A stretch of DNA of 64,000 bases from Athripsodes cinereus (taxonomy: Eukaryota; Arthropoda; Insecta; Trichoptera; Leptoceridae): assembly GCA_947579605.1 (NCBI GenBank), contig OX388317.1, positions 13,225,384 through 13,289,383 of the forward strand. The letters run 5' to 3'. A model generated the notes under the pieces. The model saw only the letters and a list, made by a program, of their open reading frames with translations. It was not told the origin of the DNA and ran no database searches. Every line of letters starts with the position of its first letter. The stretch's first letter is position 1. This document shows, one piece after another, positions 11,461-25,108 of this stretch. The position numbers and the translations under genes are program-made.

Positions 11461-14400
11461 ATGGGTGAGTGTTTTTTTGTGTGGATATTAATTAGATAAA
11501 TGTTTGTGATGTTATTTATTGATATTCAATAAATAATAATTATAATGGTGTTATTCAGTGTGACATGTCGCTTTCTGTGCAATTGTTAACTATTTACTTT
11601 ATTTTTTACAAAGATAATGATTACTTTCAAGTAGGACAATGGATTCACAAGATAAATCTATTTCAGATTCAATAAATTCTAAGCTCAAATTACATGCAGC
11701 TATTTTACTTAATTTATTAACTGAATTATTTCTCCAATATTAGTGTACTTATTTTATGACTGGTAATATTAATTTTATTTAGATATCTCTGTGGCTAACA
11801 CAGGTAAATTTGTATACAAATTAAGAATAAATTAATCAAAGAAGCTCTAGTATACAATTTAGCGTTTGCAGTGTAATGATTGACTGCTGTTGCTAATTTT
11901 TTTTATAATTTATCTATGCTTATAAATGTGAACCAATATAAACTATAATTATATTCACACACAAAATTTAATCAATTAAATTTCCCTTTTGTAGGCACAC
12001 CTATATGACACAATTGAGTCAACCACTATATTAAAAAAACACACACAATACACAATAAAAACAACATCATTAGTGCACAAGCACTTCTTAAATGTGTAAA
12101 GAAAGAATGTAAACAATTTATAGAAGTTCCTTTGAGCACCTGGCAAAGAATTACCTAGTTTCCCACTCTTTTCGCATCCTGTAAAATGCAGATGTTCGAA
12201 AAAATAAAGACATTTTACATGTTAAATACAGCGATGAGGTTTGCCACCCATAGAGAATGTTTTAATTTTTTTTGTTGGAACAGAGTGAGCAGCTTGCATG
12301 TTTATTATCATATGGATCTCTCATACAAAACAACCGACGACTCGACGCCAATGAAGGCACTCCAAAGTTTGATTGGTTCAATAACAATGGAGCATCTATT
12401 TCTGATATATATATTTTGCTATATTTTACTAATAATATTGTCATAATTGATTCTCTGTATGTACGTGTACACCGAGATGTTGTCTAATGTTAAGTGTTAA
12501 TTAGAATATTGTGAGCACGATCATTAACATATATTTTTAACTCTTGGCAGACCATGAACGCTTCGAGAGAGCCGACTTCGAGACGGCAATACTACATGCA
12601 GGTGAGCTGGTGCATTCATTGCCATTCTTATATTTTATATGATACCTACAGATAATTAATTTTGAAAAAATCGAGCAAAATGTTCAAATTTCACTTGGTG
12701 GAAAGTTAAGTCTATAGAAAGTGAGTGAATGGTACATATATAAGTATTCTCAATCATTGCCAACTTATGAGCTTAAACATTTATGTTTGCTCTCTTTCAC
12801 TGATTATGAAAACAATCAGGACCAATTTCTTTTTTTTGATAATTAAAATAATTAAATAAATATTTCTTTATTCAATCAATATCATACAAACGTTGAAACA
12901 ATATATCACCAATTATCTTCAATTAAGTTGCAGCAGCCTCACTAGGTTGCCCTGTATCGAGGCGTGCTGCGTAAAAAATATATAAAAAAAAAAACATACA
13001 TAAATAAATAGCATAAAATAATCTGATATAATTTTATCTTATTTTTTACGCAAATTACAAAATGCTGTTACATTTTTTTTCTATTACCAAATTGTCTATA
13101 TTAAAATATTGTATTAGAAAAAAAAACTAAACAAATGTTTTTCGTCAATTGGAATGAATTGAATTTTTTTGGCATATTCATAGTATAATATAGTTAATCC
13201 TTGTTAGATGTTAATTATTGCAGTATGTTTTGGTATATTTTTCATTAATAGTTCTATGTAGGTACAGTAGTATTAAACTCAATACTAGAATTTAGCTCAA
13301 TTTTTGGAATAGCCAAATGGTAATCTATTTCAAAACATTATTATATTTTTACCTTAGTAAATACTTTACTTTGTACTTCTAGGATATGGCCGTTATCAAG
13401 CGAGGCTTCTATGTGTCTGTGGTATCATCTACGCCACATGTGCCATGTCCACTACAACCTTAAGTTTCGTCTTACCTTCGGCAGAGTGCGATTTCAGTCT
13501 TACTTCGGGTGACAAAGGAAGGCTCAATGCAACTCCTCTTATCGGTTAGTATAATATACCTACTATAATGTTCACAACTGCATGAATTTCTTTGAATATT
13601 ATAGAAAATATACATAGCCAATTCTTTGTGAATTTCCATTAGGAATTTAATTAATATTTATCAGTGGCGAGATTATCACTTTATAGTGATAATCTCGCCA
13701 CTGCACATCGTCCTAGTTTCTAAAATTTTATATTATTTTGTTAACACTGTTATGTAATGATGATGTGCAAAAAGAATAAATAAATAAATAAATATTTTTA
13801 CCATACCATGAAAATATAGAGTTCAATATCAAAACACAAATAGTCTGATTATTTTTACTAACTCGAAGTATTAATAATTAATATTTGATTGAATAATGTT
13901 TTATGGTAAAATCAGAAATATTTACGACATACATGCCATTCTTTAGTTCCTTGTTTTATTTTTACTTTTTTTTTACTACTACCATCTCATCACGGTATAT
14001 CCCACAAGTGGGGTGGCCAGAATATAAAACTAATATTTATTAGTTTATGAGCTCTTTTATGGAACAAGGAAAAAAACGATATTTTTTCTGAAACCATTAT
14101 GATTAATTCTCCTTCATTGTATTTTTTAGTTAAAATTATTCCATTTTGACAATGAAAAAGAGATAAATATTTAAAATTGCTTGTAGAAAGCTTACAGTTC
14201 TACCTGTATGTCGGTAGAGGTCAGTCAGAGTTTTGTTTCATATCCACGTTTATAATGATTTGGTCACTGAATAGAAATCGTCATATGAATGATACATAAC
14301 TCTTAATTGTATAAAGATAAAGAATCTTAGTTTAAATGAATAAAATGAAAATTTAAAATTTCAATTTATTTTCAGGAATGGTCGCTGGCTCGTATATTTG

Positions 14401-17400
14401 GGGTTCCCTGGCTGATTCCAGGGGTCGCAGAACAGCTATACTCTGTGCACTTCTTCTGGATGCTTGTGCAGCTATAGCATCTTCTCTGGCCTATAATTTC
14501 CCCTTATTTTTAGCTTGCAGGTACCACCAGTCACGATTATTAAAATAAGCAAAAATTGCAACTAAATAATCTTTCCATCGAGATTCGAATTATATTACAT
14601 TGAGAAATGCAAAACACAATCGCTAATGTCTCAAAGCTGGCATATTTTTTGTAGTCTTTTGCTATGTTTGCAGGTTTTTCAATGGTTTTGGAGTGATCGG
14701 TGCTACAAGTCTAGTGTTTCCATATTTTGGAGATTTTCTCTCTGTGAAGCACAGAGATGTAATGTTGTGCAGACTTGAGGTCTTTTGGACTCTTGGCACA
14801 ATTCTGTTACCAGGTAAGAATATACTATTAAAATGCAGTGCACGAGTCTCCTTTATTTGAAATATTTTTATAATTAGGTATTTTTTATAAACGTCAATTC
14901 GTCAATTGCGTAACCCCCTCGTATGACATTCATACTAACAATAACGTTGCCGTAGAAATGGTAGTACGTATCCAATCCTTTCATAAAATTAACGACGAGC
15001 TGAACTATTTAACTATAGCTGAACTATTCTCAATTATATTGTCATCTTTTTATAATCTGTTCCGGTCCTCTGGTTCAAACTAAACGAAAATCGTGGACTG
15101 AACATAGCAAAGTTAACATAATTGGATCCAACGTAAGATGGCGACAACGAGAAGAGTAATAAATTATTCCGTTCATCCATAATTATTATTGGTTAACACG
15201 TGGTTTTGCATTTCTATTCTCTATTATTATAAATCTCTAAATGTGTCAGTACGGTAACGAGATATCCAATACAACACAATACATGTCGTTGATAGTCACA
15301 TGTAACGCTCTGCAAACGTATCGCATTTGTCACGCTAATGAAAAATGCAACGAATGTTTGATGATGTACATAATATTATACTGTGCGACAGTCCCAGACA
15401 AAGTTGATTACAATCAAAACATCTGCCAGAAAGTTTTCCGTTCAATTAGTGCCAAGTTCAAGAACTTGCGAATTATAAGTTCAAGCGCATGCACTTCTAC
15501 CTTCCTGTGTCTATTGTTAAAATATTCGTATAGGAATTCGACATGAGAAAACTTTTTTTTAAATATTTTTTGCTTTTCACACTTAAATAAAAATTTACGA
15601 CATATTATTTACATTATTTCCTAAATAATAATCAAAAATATATTTATGTAGATAGATAAAACTTATATTTTATTTTTTCAACTTGATAATCCTATATTTC
15701 ACACATACACACACATATACATATGTATATAAATATATTAATTACACAAAATTAATAAATTACTATTATTAATTAATTATTTGAGGATAATAGAATACAT
15801 AGAATGTTAAACATAGAATGTACATACATTTTCAGTTAATGCATACATTGAAGATGAGTCGATAATTTCTAAAATAATATTTTAATAGACAAGATTGAAA
15901 CTATTCTATTTGAAATATTTGTTCTTGTGGATGCAAATAATATCGATAGGTACAAGGTACATAGTATAAAGAGTAATTTTTTGTTAACGTACCGGAACAT
16001 ATTGGCTGAAAGATAATTAATAACAAAGGAATTATATTTTTCGATTTTTATGTGGAACCTTTCTTCACACATAGTATGTGGGTATTTACATGTCCTCTTC
16101 GAAAATCGAAAAGTTATTTACAGAGTATAAAATATGCCAGCATACAAATAAAAGAAAAATTGTTATTTTATAATTGCAGGTATGGCTTGGGCAGTGATTC
16201 CTTCCACATGGTGGTGGTTTGGAATGGAGACTGCTCCGCTTGTTCCTTGGAGGGCGTTTGTTGCTCTATGTGCAACTCCACCTATATTGGCTGCTTTTGC
16301 TCTGTCCAAACTTCCAGAGGCTCCAAGATTTCTACTCACAGCGGGACGCAAGGATTCTGCTCTAAATGTTATCAAAAATATTCACACTGCTAATAAAAAT
16401 ACAAGCAATTTCAAGGTACTAAATATAAGTAATTTTTCGATTTCAAGAACTAAAAATATTAATTTGCATAGTATTAATTTGCATATTTATAATTACTAAT
16501 CAATAATTAAATTACTCTCGTGGATTAAATTTAATTTCGTTCATTTTAAATTTATTGTTATTTAATAATTTGTTATTTGTCATTGGTTTCACTATTTTTT
16601 AATTGACAGTAACACTTGAAAGGTTTATAAAATTATTCCTAGAACAAATAAATTTAAAATAAAATAAAAATAATCATATATATATATATACATGGACAAT
16701 TTGTAAAGCGCCGTTTACTCATAACATGACCTCAAGGGCGCCGTTTATCGTATCCATCACCCGAAACTTCCAGCAAAATGGTGTGTCTTCAGTCCTCTTT
16801 TAAAACTTATAAGGACTACCTATTAGCAAAATTTGATTCACGAGTTTTTGATGTAAAAAGTTCTGACAGTAGGGTCGTGTAGGTAGTAAGTAAGGAAAAT
16901 AAAACAATATTCAAATTTGTGTTGTACTGTTTTAAGGTAACATCATTAAGTAGAAGCGCTGTTGGTCAGGATAGTCCTCCGTTACCCAGAAGATCATCAT
17001 CTGCACCACCGAGCATAGCCAGTGGATCGAAGTCAAAAAGAATCAATGTGAACGTACCAGACCGTAGCTCTCCAACTGCCACCCTTCCTAGATGCGCACC
17101 GTTCAAGTGGAAGATCAGAGGCTTGGTCACTACATTGAAGACGCTCTTTTCTCCACCTTATCTTCAATATATACTTCTAGCTTGCTTCGTTGACTTTGGT
17201 CTTATGTTCAGGTATCATTTTATATCATGCGGTTTAGTAATTTTCATTCAATATCAAAATAAAGTATTCGTATGAAATTGGAATTGAAATTATATTCGAT
17301 TTCCATGAAAATAAATAAGCTTTAATATATTATGTACGTTCAACATTGTTTACAGTTATTATACTATGATGATGTGGTTCCCCGATTTATTCGAAAGATT

Positions 17401-18595
17401 CGGCCATTTCGACAAGATGCATCCTGGTGAATCTGCTGGAGTTTGTCAAGTAACTACAGCAGTCAGTTTACAAGGAGCTGTAAGTAGATATATAACTCAC
17501 ATAGGACAACATTCAAACTCATAATTTGTATTGAGATGATGATTTATTTGTATACATTTTTTCAGGCAGTGGAAAAATGTAATTCTCCCGTCGATTCTCA
17601 TGTATTTCTGCACACTCTTGTCGTAGGATTGTCGTGTCTTCCGACTTCCATACTTGTGGGTATGACTATTGATAAACTTGGGAAAAAAGTATTGCTGGGT
17701 AAGTAAAAAAAATTAAATTTATTCTTTTATCTAAGTTTATGACGTTTTTAAACGTTCAAATGATGTGATTGTTGAACCCAAAAGATAGATTTTATTACTT
17801 CCTAAAATTTGTATTGTGGAGATCATGATAGTTATGTACTAGATGTCCTATATTTTACTATTATATATATTTTATTAAAAAAAAAATAATAGATTTATGT
17901 CGTTTCCAGTATTTATGTTGATATCATCTGGCTGTGCTGCTTTGGGTCTGATTTGGGTAAACAGCTCCAATCAAAATCTCCTTCTTTCTTGTATATTTGA
18001 AGCTATCATTAGTTGTACAGAAGCTGTTCTCTTTTGTGTTATAGTCGAGATATTTCCTCCTCACCTTGGGTAAGTAAAGACGCATCTCAAAAAATTGATA
18101 TGCTATAGATGTAATTGGTTTGATGTATCGTGATACATTTATGATATTCCAGTGCCACCGCGATGTCCTTGATGGTGACGTGCGGCAGAATAGGTGCCAT
18201 AGTTGGAAATGTTGTATTCGGAATGTTGATAGATCTCAACTGTACAATTCCTATTTACACATTCGGAGCCCTTTTAATAAGTAAGTTACTCTTGATCTCC
18301 AATTACTTAAAACTCTTAGATTTATTTAAAAAAATATTCTAAGAAGGTTACGGTAAATCTCATATTGATCGAATTCAATAGTGAAGGCCTAGTATAAATT
18401 TGTTATTTCTAACCAAGTTTTGGCATTCACATGACAAGACTTTTGGAAAAGCGTTTATAAAGTCAATAGAAATCACATTAATATATTTATAACCCATGAA
18501 GTTTGGTGACTAAGTTTCATATGGATCTTTCATTTTCAGCAAGTGGTCTCTTGTGCCTGGCGTTACCTAAAAATGAATCAAAAACCGAGCAGTAG
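11461..18595 (+). CDS. SV2-like major facilitator transporter, gene 1 (12 exons, 537 aa)
   Basis: Exons: 11461-11464, 12551-12601, 13383-13544, 14376-14520, 14674-14813, 16180-16415, 16937-17211, 17356-17479, 17566-17698, 17910-18069, 18153-18280, 18540-18595. Phases are consistent and the frame stays open to TAG. The protein is polytopic. The loop-2 MFS signature GSLADSRGRR is at residues 82-91, and PEAPRFLL at 213-220 ends the sixth helix. It is followed by a long Ser-rich cytoplasmic loop (roughly 220-320) and the second helix bundle, including SYYTMMMWFPDLF near 338. This layout is that of synaptic vesicle glycoprotein 2/organic-solute MFS proteins of insects, which transport unknown small solutes. 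The first coding exon is only ATGG, so the start is the least certain part. An AATAAA lies at 18693. A paralogue follows at 30257. Confidence 0.9.
12127..12310 (+). repeat. Interspersed repeat R, copy in transporter intron 1
   Basis: Same family as 23864-24108 (there on the opposite strand). Shared blocks include TTCGAAAAAATAAAGACA, GCGATGAGGTTTGCCACCC and CTTGCATGTTTATTA. The frame AMRFATH of other copies is kept over its first residues and then degenerates. Confidence 0.65.
12858..12968. repeat. Interspersed repeat Y, copy 1
   Basis: About 110 bp similar to 35898-36010 in the same orientation. Both contain CTTTATTCAATC, ATATCACCAAT-like sequence and the conserved block GCAGCAGCCTCACTAGGTTG. 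It is noncoding and lies in an intron of the first transporter gene. Confidence 0.65.
13662..13703. repeat. Perfect 42-bp palindrome with hAT-like ends
   Basis: A 19-bp arm starting CAGTGGCGAGATTATCACT, a 4-base TTAT centre and the exact complement. The terminal CAGTGGCG resembles hAT transposon ends. No flanking duplication was seen. An (AATA)n stretch follows at 13775-13797. Confidence 0.65.
13970..14025 (-). repeat. Interspersed repeat R, short fragment
   Basis: ACTACTACCATCTCATCACGG followed closely by TATATCCCACAAGTGGGGTG matches the (TAC)n end of repeat family R at 23864 and 58246. Only this end of the family is present. Confidence 0.55.
14814..16179. other. Transporter gene 1, intron 5
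   Basis: A 1.37-kb AT-rich intron. No repeat family or coding exon was recognised; the open frame at 15241-15546 has no family-like motif and is taken as chance. Confidence 0.45.
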
Positions 18596-18904
18596 GTAAC
18601 TAAATAGCATACATATAAGTAAATTAATTAATTTATTAATTATATTTAAGATAAATGTTTCGTTTATCTATTTTATAATTTCAATTATTATAAATAAAGA
18701 AGTATTTATCTTCACTTTAAATGAAACTATATTTGTGTGTAGAAATTCAAATAGTTTTCTCAAAAAGAGATAAGTATGTGAACAGAATAGATGCACATTT
18801 TTAATGAATTTACAAGAGGTTTACGGGAAATTTCGATCTATGCAAGATCTGAAATGTAAGATCCCAAAAACATGGTGGCTTCCAGGGTTTACATTGAATG
18901 TTTC

Positions 18905-18960
18905 TCGATTGATAGACAATATTGTCTAGGGCCAATTCGTAAGCGTTGGGACACCCGTCT
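18905..18960. repeat. Interspersed repeat Z, decayed fragment
   Basis: ATTCGTAAGCGTTGGGACACC and the following CGTCTTACT match the reverse complement of part of the repeat at 8640-8800 with several substitutions. Confidence 0.4.
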
Positions 18961-21900
18961 TACTTAGGTTTTGCTCAGTATTACATTGTGTAAACGTGGT
19001 CGCATGTCTGAGGTCACAAGCTAAATAAAAAATTAAGAATGTTTCATTTTCATAAAACACAAATTTAATATTTTTGTGTTAAAATGTTGTGATTCCCTAC
19101 GGGAGTGGTTGTGACACACAAAAAATCGCATCTATTCTGTACATAAACACACATATAAACTTATCTCAACTATTTTTGATCAAACTTTTAGAATCTCAAT
19201 GTTCTGAGTACCTACGCCACAGGTATAATTCAAATAGCATTATTATATTTAAATATTTTAGTGTATTGTTTCAAGTTTTGACTGTGTAATAATCTTTTAT
19301 TCGAATTGAATCTGGACTTGTGAATATTTTATTTTGACATTTTGTGTCGTCGGTGTCATATTCAATATGATGAATTTACTATGAAGAAGTCAGTTTATTT
19401 TTATAAATTTTATAGATATTTAAATTATTTAAAAATACAGTTATAGAAGATAGAACTAAGATAAATAGTATAAATATTTACTTGCGCTGACGGTAAATCT
19501 ATCGTATGTTATCATTGTCTTAATATTGTGAAATTTACTTTTAAATTATCATGTTCTTGTTTCTGTAGGTGTATCAAATAAACTTGTTCTGTAATATTTA
19601 TGATAGTCACTTAAAATATGCAATTTTCCAAATAAATAGATCATTAAGATCTTTTTAAATCTATAAATATACTAAGTGCACATTTTCATGTTTATTTTCC
19701 TTCTACGTTTGTAAATTTATTTATTCTTTATGTACCTAATGATTTATATGTAAGATCGACAGTATCAACTTTTCCTTTATAAATATGAACTTACAAATGA
19801 CTTCTATTTATGATATGTAATACGATTGTTACTGAGTGACATTTAGATGTATCAACTTATCATTATAATTGCCTACATTTACCATGATTGATAATAAGTT
19901 AGTAACAGGTGTGTACCTACATAACATAATACATTATTATTAGGTATACTTATGTCAATTATTATAAAAATGCATTATAATTATTGAATTTATTATATCA
20001 TGTATTATTTCAGTTTCATTCTAATAATATTATTATTATGCAATTCCTTATGTAACAGATATGTTTTAGGTACTTAGTGGTAAAAATAATTATAAACTTT
20101 AATTTCATAAATTGAGTAATCAAATAATTAATTATTTATACTATTCGCACAAATTTTATACACCGAACACAAAAACCGCGATCATTAGGATTTGCACAAA
20201 ACCAACTTTATATTCAAGAGACAACAAATAAAACATGTTTACATAAAATCTGCACCAAACGTTTCCTTTATCTAGTCTCAAGGAGTATTAATAAAAATAA
20301 TTTTCTGTAAAATAACTGAATTATTCAGCACTTGCATACTGTATGTCTGTAGTTCTAATTAAGTTTGAATGATAATATAAATGAACTGTCAAGAATGAAA
20401 TGTCTTATGAAACATCGATTGTTTTCACACAGATTGAAAGTGAGTGATGCTATATTTTTTTCAGTACTCTCGTCGTTAAATATAAAAATAATATTTACAA
20501 AATTAAATGTTTCTTTAGCGGTTAAAGACTTGTGGAAGGCCTTAATCATTTTCATCATGTACCTATACCTACTAATATCAAAGCGCAGTCGATGTATTTT
20601 TGTAAAGAAACAATACCATAAACTTTAACAGATAATATGTTGACCAAATGATATTATTAATTACTAGTGTTTTCTTTTGCCATAGCTTTCACTATTAAGC
20701 ATAATAAATCCAGGTGATTTTGTTGCAAAAAATAGTATTATTTGATATAGTGTTTGTGAGTAGCCGAATGTTTATGATCATTCAAAAATAAAACAAAAGT
20801 TTTTGAATTTATCTATAAGTCTTTTAATTTATTATTAGTACTCCATACTTACTTGATAAATATCTTCTATGTAATGTAGAAGCTTTGGTAATTTTTTCAT
20901 GATATTTTTCAGTTTCTTTTGAATTAAAGAGTTTATTACCAGAATTGTTAAAATATAAATATACTTTTCACACTAAAATGTATAAAAACGCACACAGATA
21001 GTTCACGTTCCATATAATATTTGATTTGAATCATATGAACAAAAGACAGGTTTGAGGTAATCCTTTTTATCTATATTTAATATTTACAAGCCAGTGATGT
21101 CTTTCACCAGGACTAACATACACCTAAATTTTAGTAAATCTTTGTGTGTGTCAAAATTCCATTTATACTAGTTGTGGTCTTATGGTATATAAATAAAATA
21201 AAATAATATTTTTTGTGTAAATACATTTGTAATTATGTAAATGATGTTATTATTGTGTATCACTGTATAATTTAAATTAATATTTTTGTATGTAAATAAA
21301 ACATTTTAAAACATCGTGTCTTTGTTTTAATATTATTGAATCAGTTAGTTTTATGATCAAAAACAGGTAATAATACTAAAAAATGGTAGCTATCATATTT
21401 CTTAATTCCATCGGACCTGACAGTTCTTTTGAAAGAAGATGGTTTTTAAAAGTAGGATAGAAATTCGCTAGACTGGCATAACTAGGCATTAATGATTAAC
21501 AAGTCAATCGACCTCCGTTAAAAATGTAATTGACTCGTAAGTAAATCTCATTTTTTTAACTCTAACAACATCTTTGATTAAATTATCTCTGGTTGATGGA
21601 TCTTGTTATTTTTCCAAAAGCTAGTACTGGCATCTCCCACACGTACCTATTAGTTTTTAGAACAAGCAACGAATAAACTTTTTTGTATTAAGCTCTTTGC
21701 TTATGCGAGCTGGTGACCTTTTTTCTGCTGGCATTATTAATACATATATTTAACACCACTCACTTTAATTTAGAATCATTCAAAAATATTGCAAAAATTG
21801 CCTTAAAACAGGAGTTAACACCACATTACCTATTTCGGAGCTACGTTCGGAATAAAATGCTGGGGTTGGGAACATTTTCAAATAAATAATCACTTTACAA

Positions 21901-22394
21901 GGTAAACTTTTTCGTTAACAAATTAAAGAGTAACTGGATTGATGATATATATGACCAACAGTGCCCCAGCTGTGCACATATAGATATTGTCAACATGTAC
22001 CTACACAAACAACAATAAGGAAATCATATGATATCTATTTACCTTGATGATATTGAATAACTTTATGGAAAATATAAAATAATATTATGCTCTTGAAGTA
22101 CTTGCATTATATTATGTACCTAGGTATCATTAATCATAATCATTTATATGACGCTGTACTGTGGATAAATCTTAGAATATATATAACTACTGCACATAGA
22201 ATAATATTGATTTGTAAATTATGAGATGATTAAATTGTTTTCAACCTTTGTGAGTATATTTGGGATTATTGCAAAGTCTATCTCATATCTGTTTAAATTT
22301 GTAATGTTTTACTGACTAACTTTAATAAATATAATTTGTGAACGGATTTGGTCGACCTGTATCCTCATTGGATTGGATATAAAATATTTGTATT

Positions 22395-22705
22395 TTTATT
22401 TACTTACTTATGCAGCTATTCCTATCCACTCCTGAAGATAAGCCTCCCCCATATATCTCCAGGCATGTCTGTTTTGAGTTTTCTTCAACCAGTCATCAGA
22501 GATTCTTGTAATGTTGTGTGACCATCGTGTGAGAGGTCTTCCTGCACTCCTTTTATCTTCACGAAATCTCTACTCCACTACCCTTTTTGTCCATCTTTGA
22601 TCTTTGAGTGTGTCAACATGTCCTACCCATGTCCACTTACTTACTTTACTTTCCACTTCAACCTTGCCACTCTTTCGACAACATTCGTAACTCCCGAAAT
22701 TAATT
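22395..22705 (-). pseudogene. Non-LTR retrotransposon ORF tail (minus strand)
   Basis: The minus strand reads WTWVGHVDTLKDQRWTKRVV, an in-frame stop, then RSAGRPLTRWSHNITRISDD and WRYMGEAYLQEWIGIAA: the familiar C-terminal region of an RTE-like ORF, related in type but not in sequence to 7590-7996. It is truncated and interrupted. Confidence 0.7.
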
Positions 22706-23863
22706 AATATTTGATTTTATATAATAATTAGGTAGGTACAGTATAAGAAAATGAATTAAGAAAGTATAGCAAATCTGCAGAAGGAAGTTAATATCTAGGT
22801 CATGTTTCTATACCTGGTAGTTTTCCATTCTTTATATGAAGTATTATTGTAAAAAGGTGAATATACGAACCTCAACAACAATAAGAACGAGAAGTTATTT
22901 TTAGAAATTAATTAAATATTTAAATACATTGTACACAGTCATAATAAATCACTCGCTGTTCTAATAATAATATAAATGAAAAACATCTCATTGACAGAGA
23001 CGAAAGTTCCTATAATAATTTGATAAAATTAAAATATATAAATTTATAACGCAATTTCAGATATTTCCTAAAAGCTGTGTTATTTATTACTAAATTATTA
23101 ACTAAATAAATATGCAGTAGAGATTAAATAATATAAATTAACTTTTTGTAGGAATTAAAATATGTTCATTAAAACATAAATAGCATAAAATTTAACGAGA
23201 TAAATACCAGCAATATATTCTAAATACAAATTAAAAGGTTCGCCTAAAAGATGACTCAAGTCTTTTCCATTACCGTTCCATATTTCGTAGATATCTGAAT
23301 ATCTTTATTTTTTCTGAATATTTGATAATCTTCATAGTATTATCATATTTACTGTAGATTTCTTGCGAATACTATTTTTCAATGTACTCAAACAAAATAT
23401 TATATTATATTCCTCAAACAAATGTAATAATGAAGACCCCACACGAATCCCATATAAAAAGGTACACTCATTCATTAGAATAATTTATGTAATACGAGTA
23501 TTATTTTATTGCAGATCAACATGACAACAGTAAAATAAACAAATATTTTGTTCATTAATAAATTATTGTTATAATAGTAAACATAATATGTAATTAAACA
23601 TCAGTTATGATTTACTACAATTCCCAGTCAGTCAATATTTGTCCACAAGCTCATTTCATTGTTTTTATCTTAAATGATTTGCTCAAAAAAACCCAATTCA
23701 ACTCGTGATACTCTAAGCCTTTTATTTGTACAGTTTTCACAATTCACGTTTATTTTTGTATTTTCTTGAAAAGTATTACAGCATTACAGCTCTGTTTATA
23801 TACACTTGGAAAATTCCGTTACTTTATATGTGTATGTAACCTCAATAGATTTTGATGAACTAC

Positions 23864-24108
23864 TACTACTACTACTATACCATCACGGCATATCCCACAA
23901 GTGAGGTAGCCAGTAGACCAACTGCATGTTAACTGTCCTCTTCGTGCCAATATAAAATCAAGACATTCAGGATGGGTGGCAAACCTCATCGCTGAATTTA
24001 AGATGTACAATGTCTTAGTTTTTTCGAACACCTGCCTTTTACAGGACACTCGAAAACTTACGGGGAAGAGTGGGAGACCAATTCTTTACCGGGTGCTCCA
24101 CGGGATAA
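23864..24108 (-). repeat. Interspersed repeat R, longest copy
   Basis: About 245 bp bounded by a (TAC)n run at its left end. On the minus strand it encodes [20 protein letters not shown] and ends in a (TAG)n microsatellite, which looks like the 3' tail of a retroelement. Related copies are at 12127, 13970, 28066, 46015, 52125 and 58246. Confidence 0.7.
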
Positions 24109-24202
24109 AGCGATTTTATTTTAATGAAGCGTTCTGAAATTGGGATTTATCTCAAACAGATTTACAAAAAAAATGAAATATTCTAATTCAGTATAGTTCA
24201 GC

Positions 24203-24305
24203 ACCTGATGATGCGAACTCGGAGTCCGCGAAACCGGTCGTGCGTTAGTCTTACTCAACAGTAACACAAAACCAAAATAATAAATATTTATTTTATTTGA
24301 TAATG
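24203..24305. repeat. Interspersed repeat X, copy 2
   Basis: Matches 1812-1915 in the same orientation (CCTGATGATGCGAACTCGG, GGTCGTGCGTTAGTCTTACT, then an AT-rich end with AATAAATATT). Confidence 0.6.
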
Positions 24306-24907
24306 AATTATTCTCTTCAAGACAAGTCACCTTACTAAGTATTAGATAAAACATGCGGTAATAAGCCGACGGTCACCTTAATTTCAATATTTTTTTCATG
24401 AGTTGTATACCTCACGTAATAAAAATAAAATAAAACTAACAATGATGCACACATTTACTTGAAATATTTACTCTAAAAATTAATTTCATTGAATATTATA
24501 TGCTCAAGATGTAAGACACATCAATTTATTAAGCACACAAGAACAATATGTGATTTTATAGAGATCTTTGATTGTGTAGGCGCTTTCTGTTGCAGCCGCC
24601 AGGCATTGCCATCGTTCCTAAATAAAAAAAAAAATTTACTGTCTATATTGGTCCCTTAATTTACAGTTTTTGTGTGGATGCCTACAGAATAAATATGTGA
24701 AGTTAATGTGCATTATTTGTGTGTATCATTTCCTAATTTTAGTAGAATCTCGTATTAATTAATCTCTACTGTATTGACAAGTTCATAAATAGTATTCATT
24801 TTAGTGTTACACTCACCGCAATCCTTTGTGTTGTTCTATTGTCCAACAAATTGTGTTGAGATCAGCTGTTTCTGAGAATCACTGTCTTGTTTATACTCAG
24901 TGTCCTG

Positions 24908-25108
24908 AGGCCTGAGTCAATAACACACTTTCGCGTCACGTTCCCGCTCCGTTAGCGTTCGGGTGCAGACGATGTTGCGCCAAAGTGTTAATTTTCGTAA
25001 CTATTGTGTATCTTAGCAACGAAATTGACACTTGCTTGCAACTTCGTCTGCACCCGAACGCTAACGGAGCGGGAACGTGACGCGAAAGTGTGTTATTGAC
25101 TCAGGCCT
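24908..25108. mobile_element. Harbinger-type MITE, 201 bp
   Basis: Perfect inverted arms of 65 bp start AGGCCTGAGTCAATAACACA; the arms are GC-rich compared with the surroundings. CTG flanks both ends (24905-24907 and 25109-25111), which fits the 3-bp CWG duplication of PIF/Harbinger elements. Noncoding centre of about 70 bp. The identity of the arms suggests a young insertion or one kept by gene conversion. Confidence 0.75.

Noticed and set aside
15241..15546. 101-residue plus-strand frame
   Set aside because: Lies in a transporter intron, with no family motif and composition like the surrounding AT-rich DNA.
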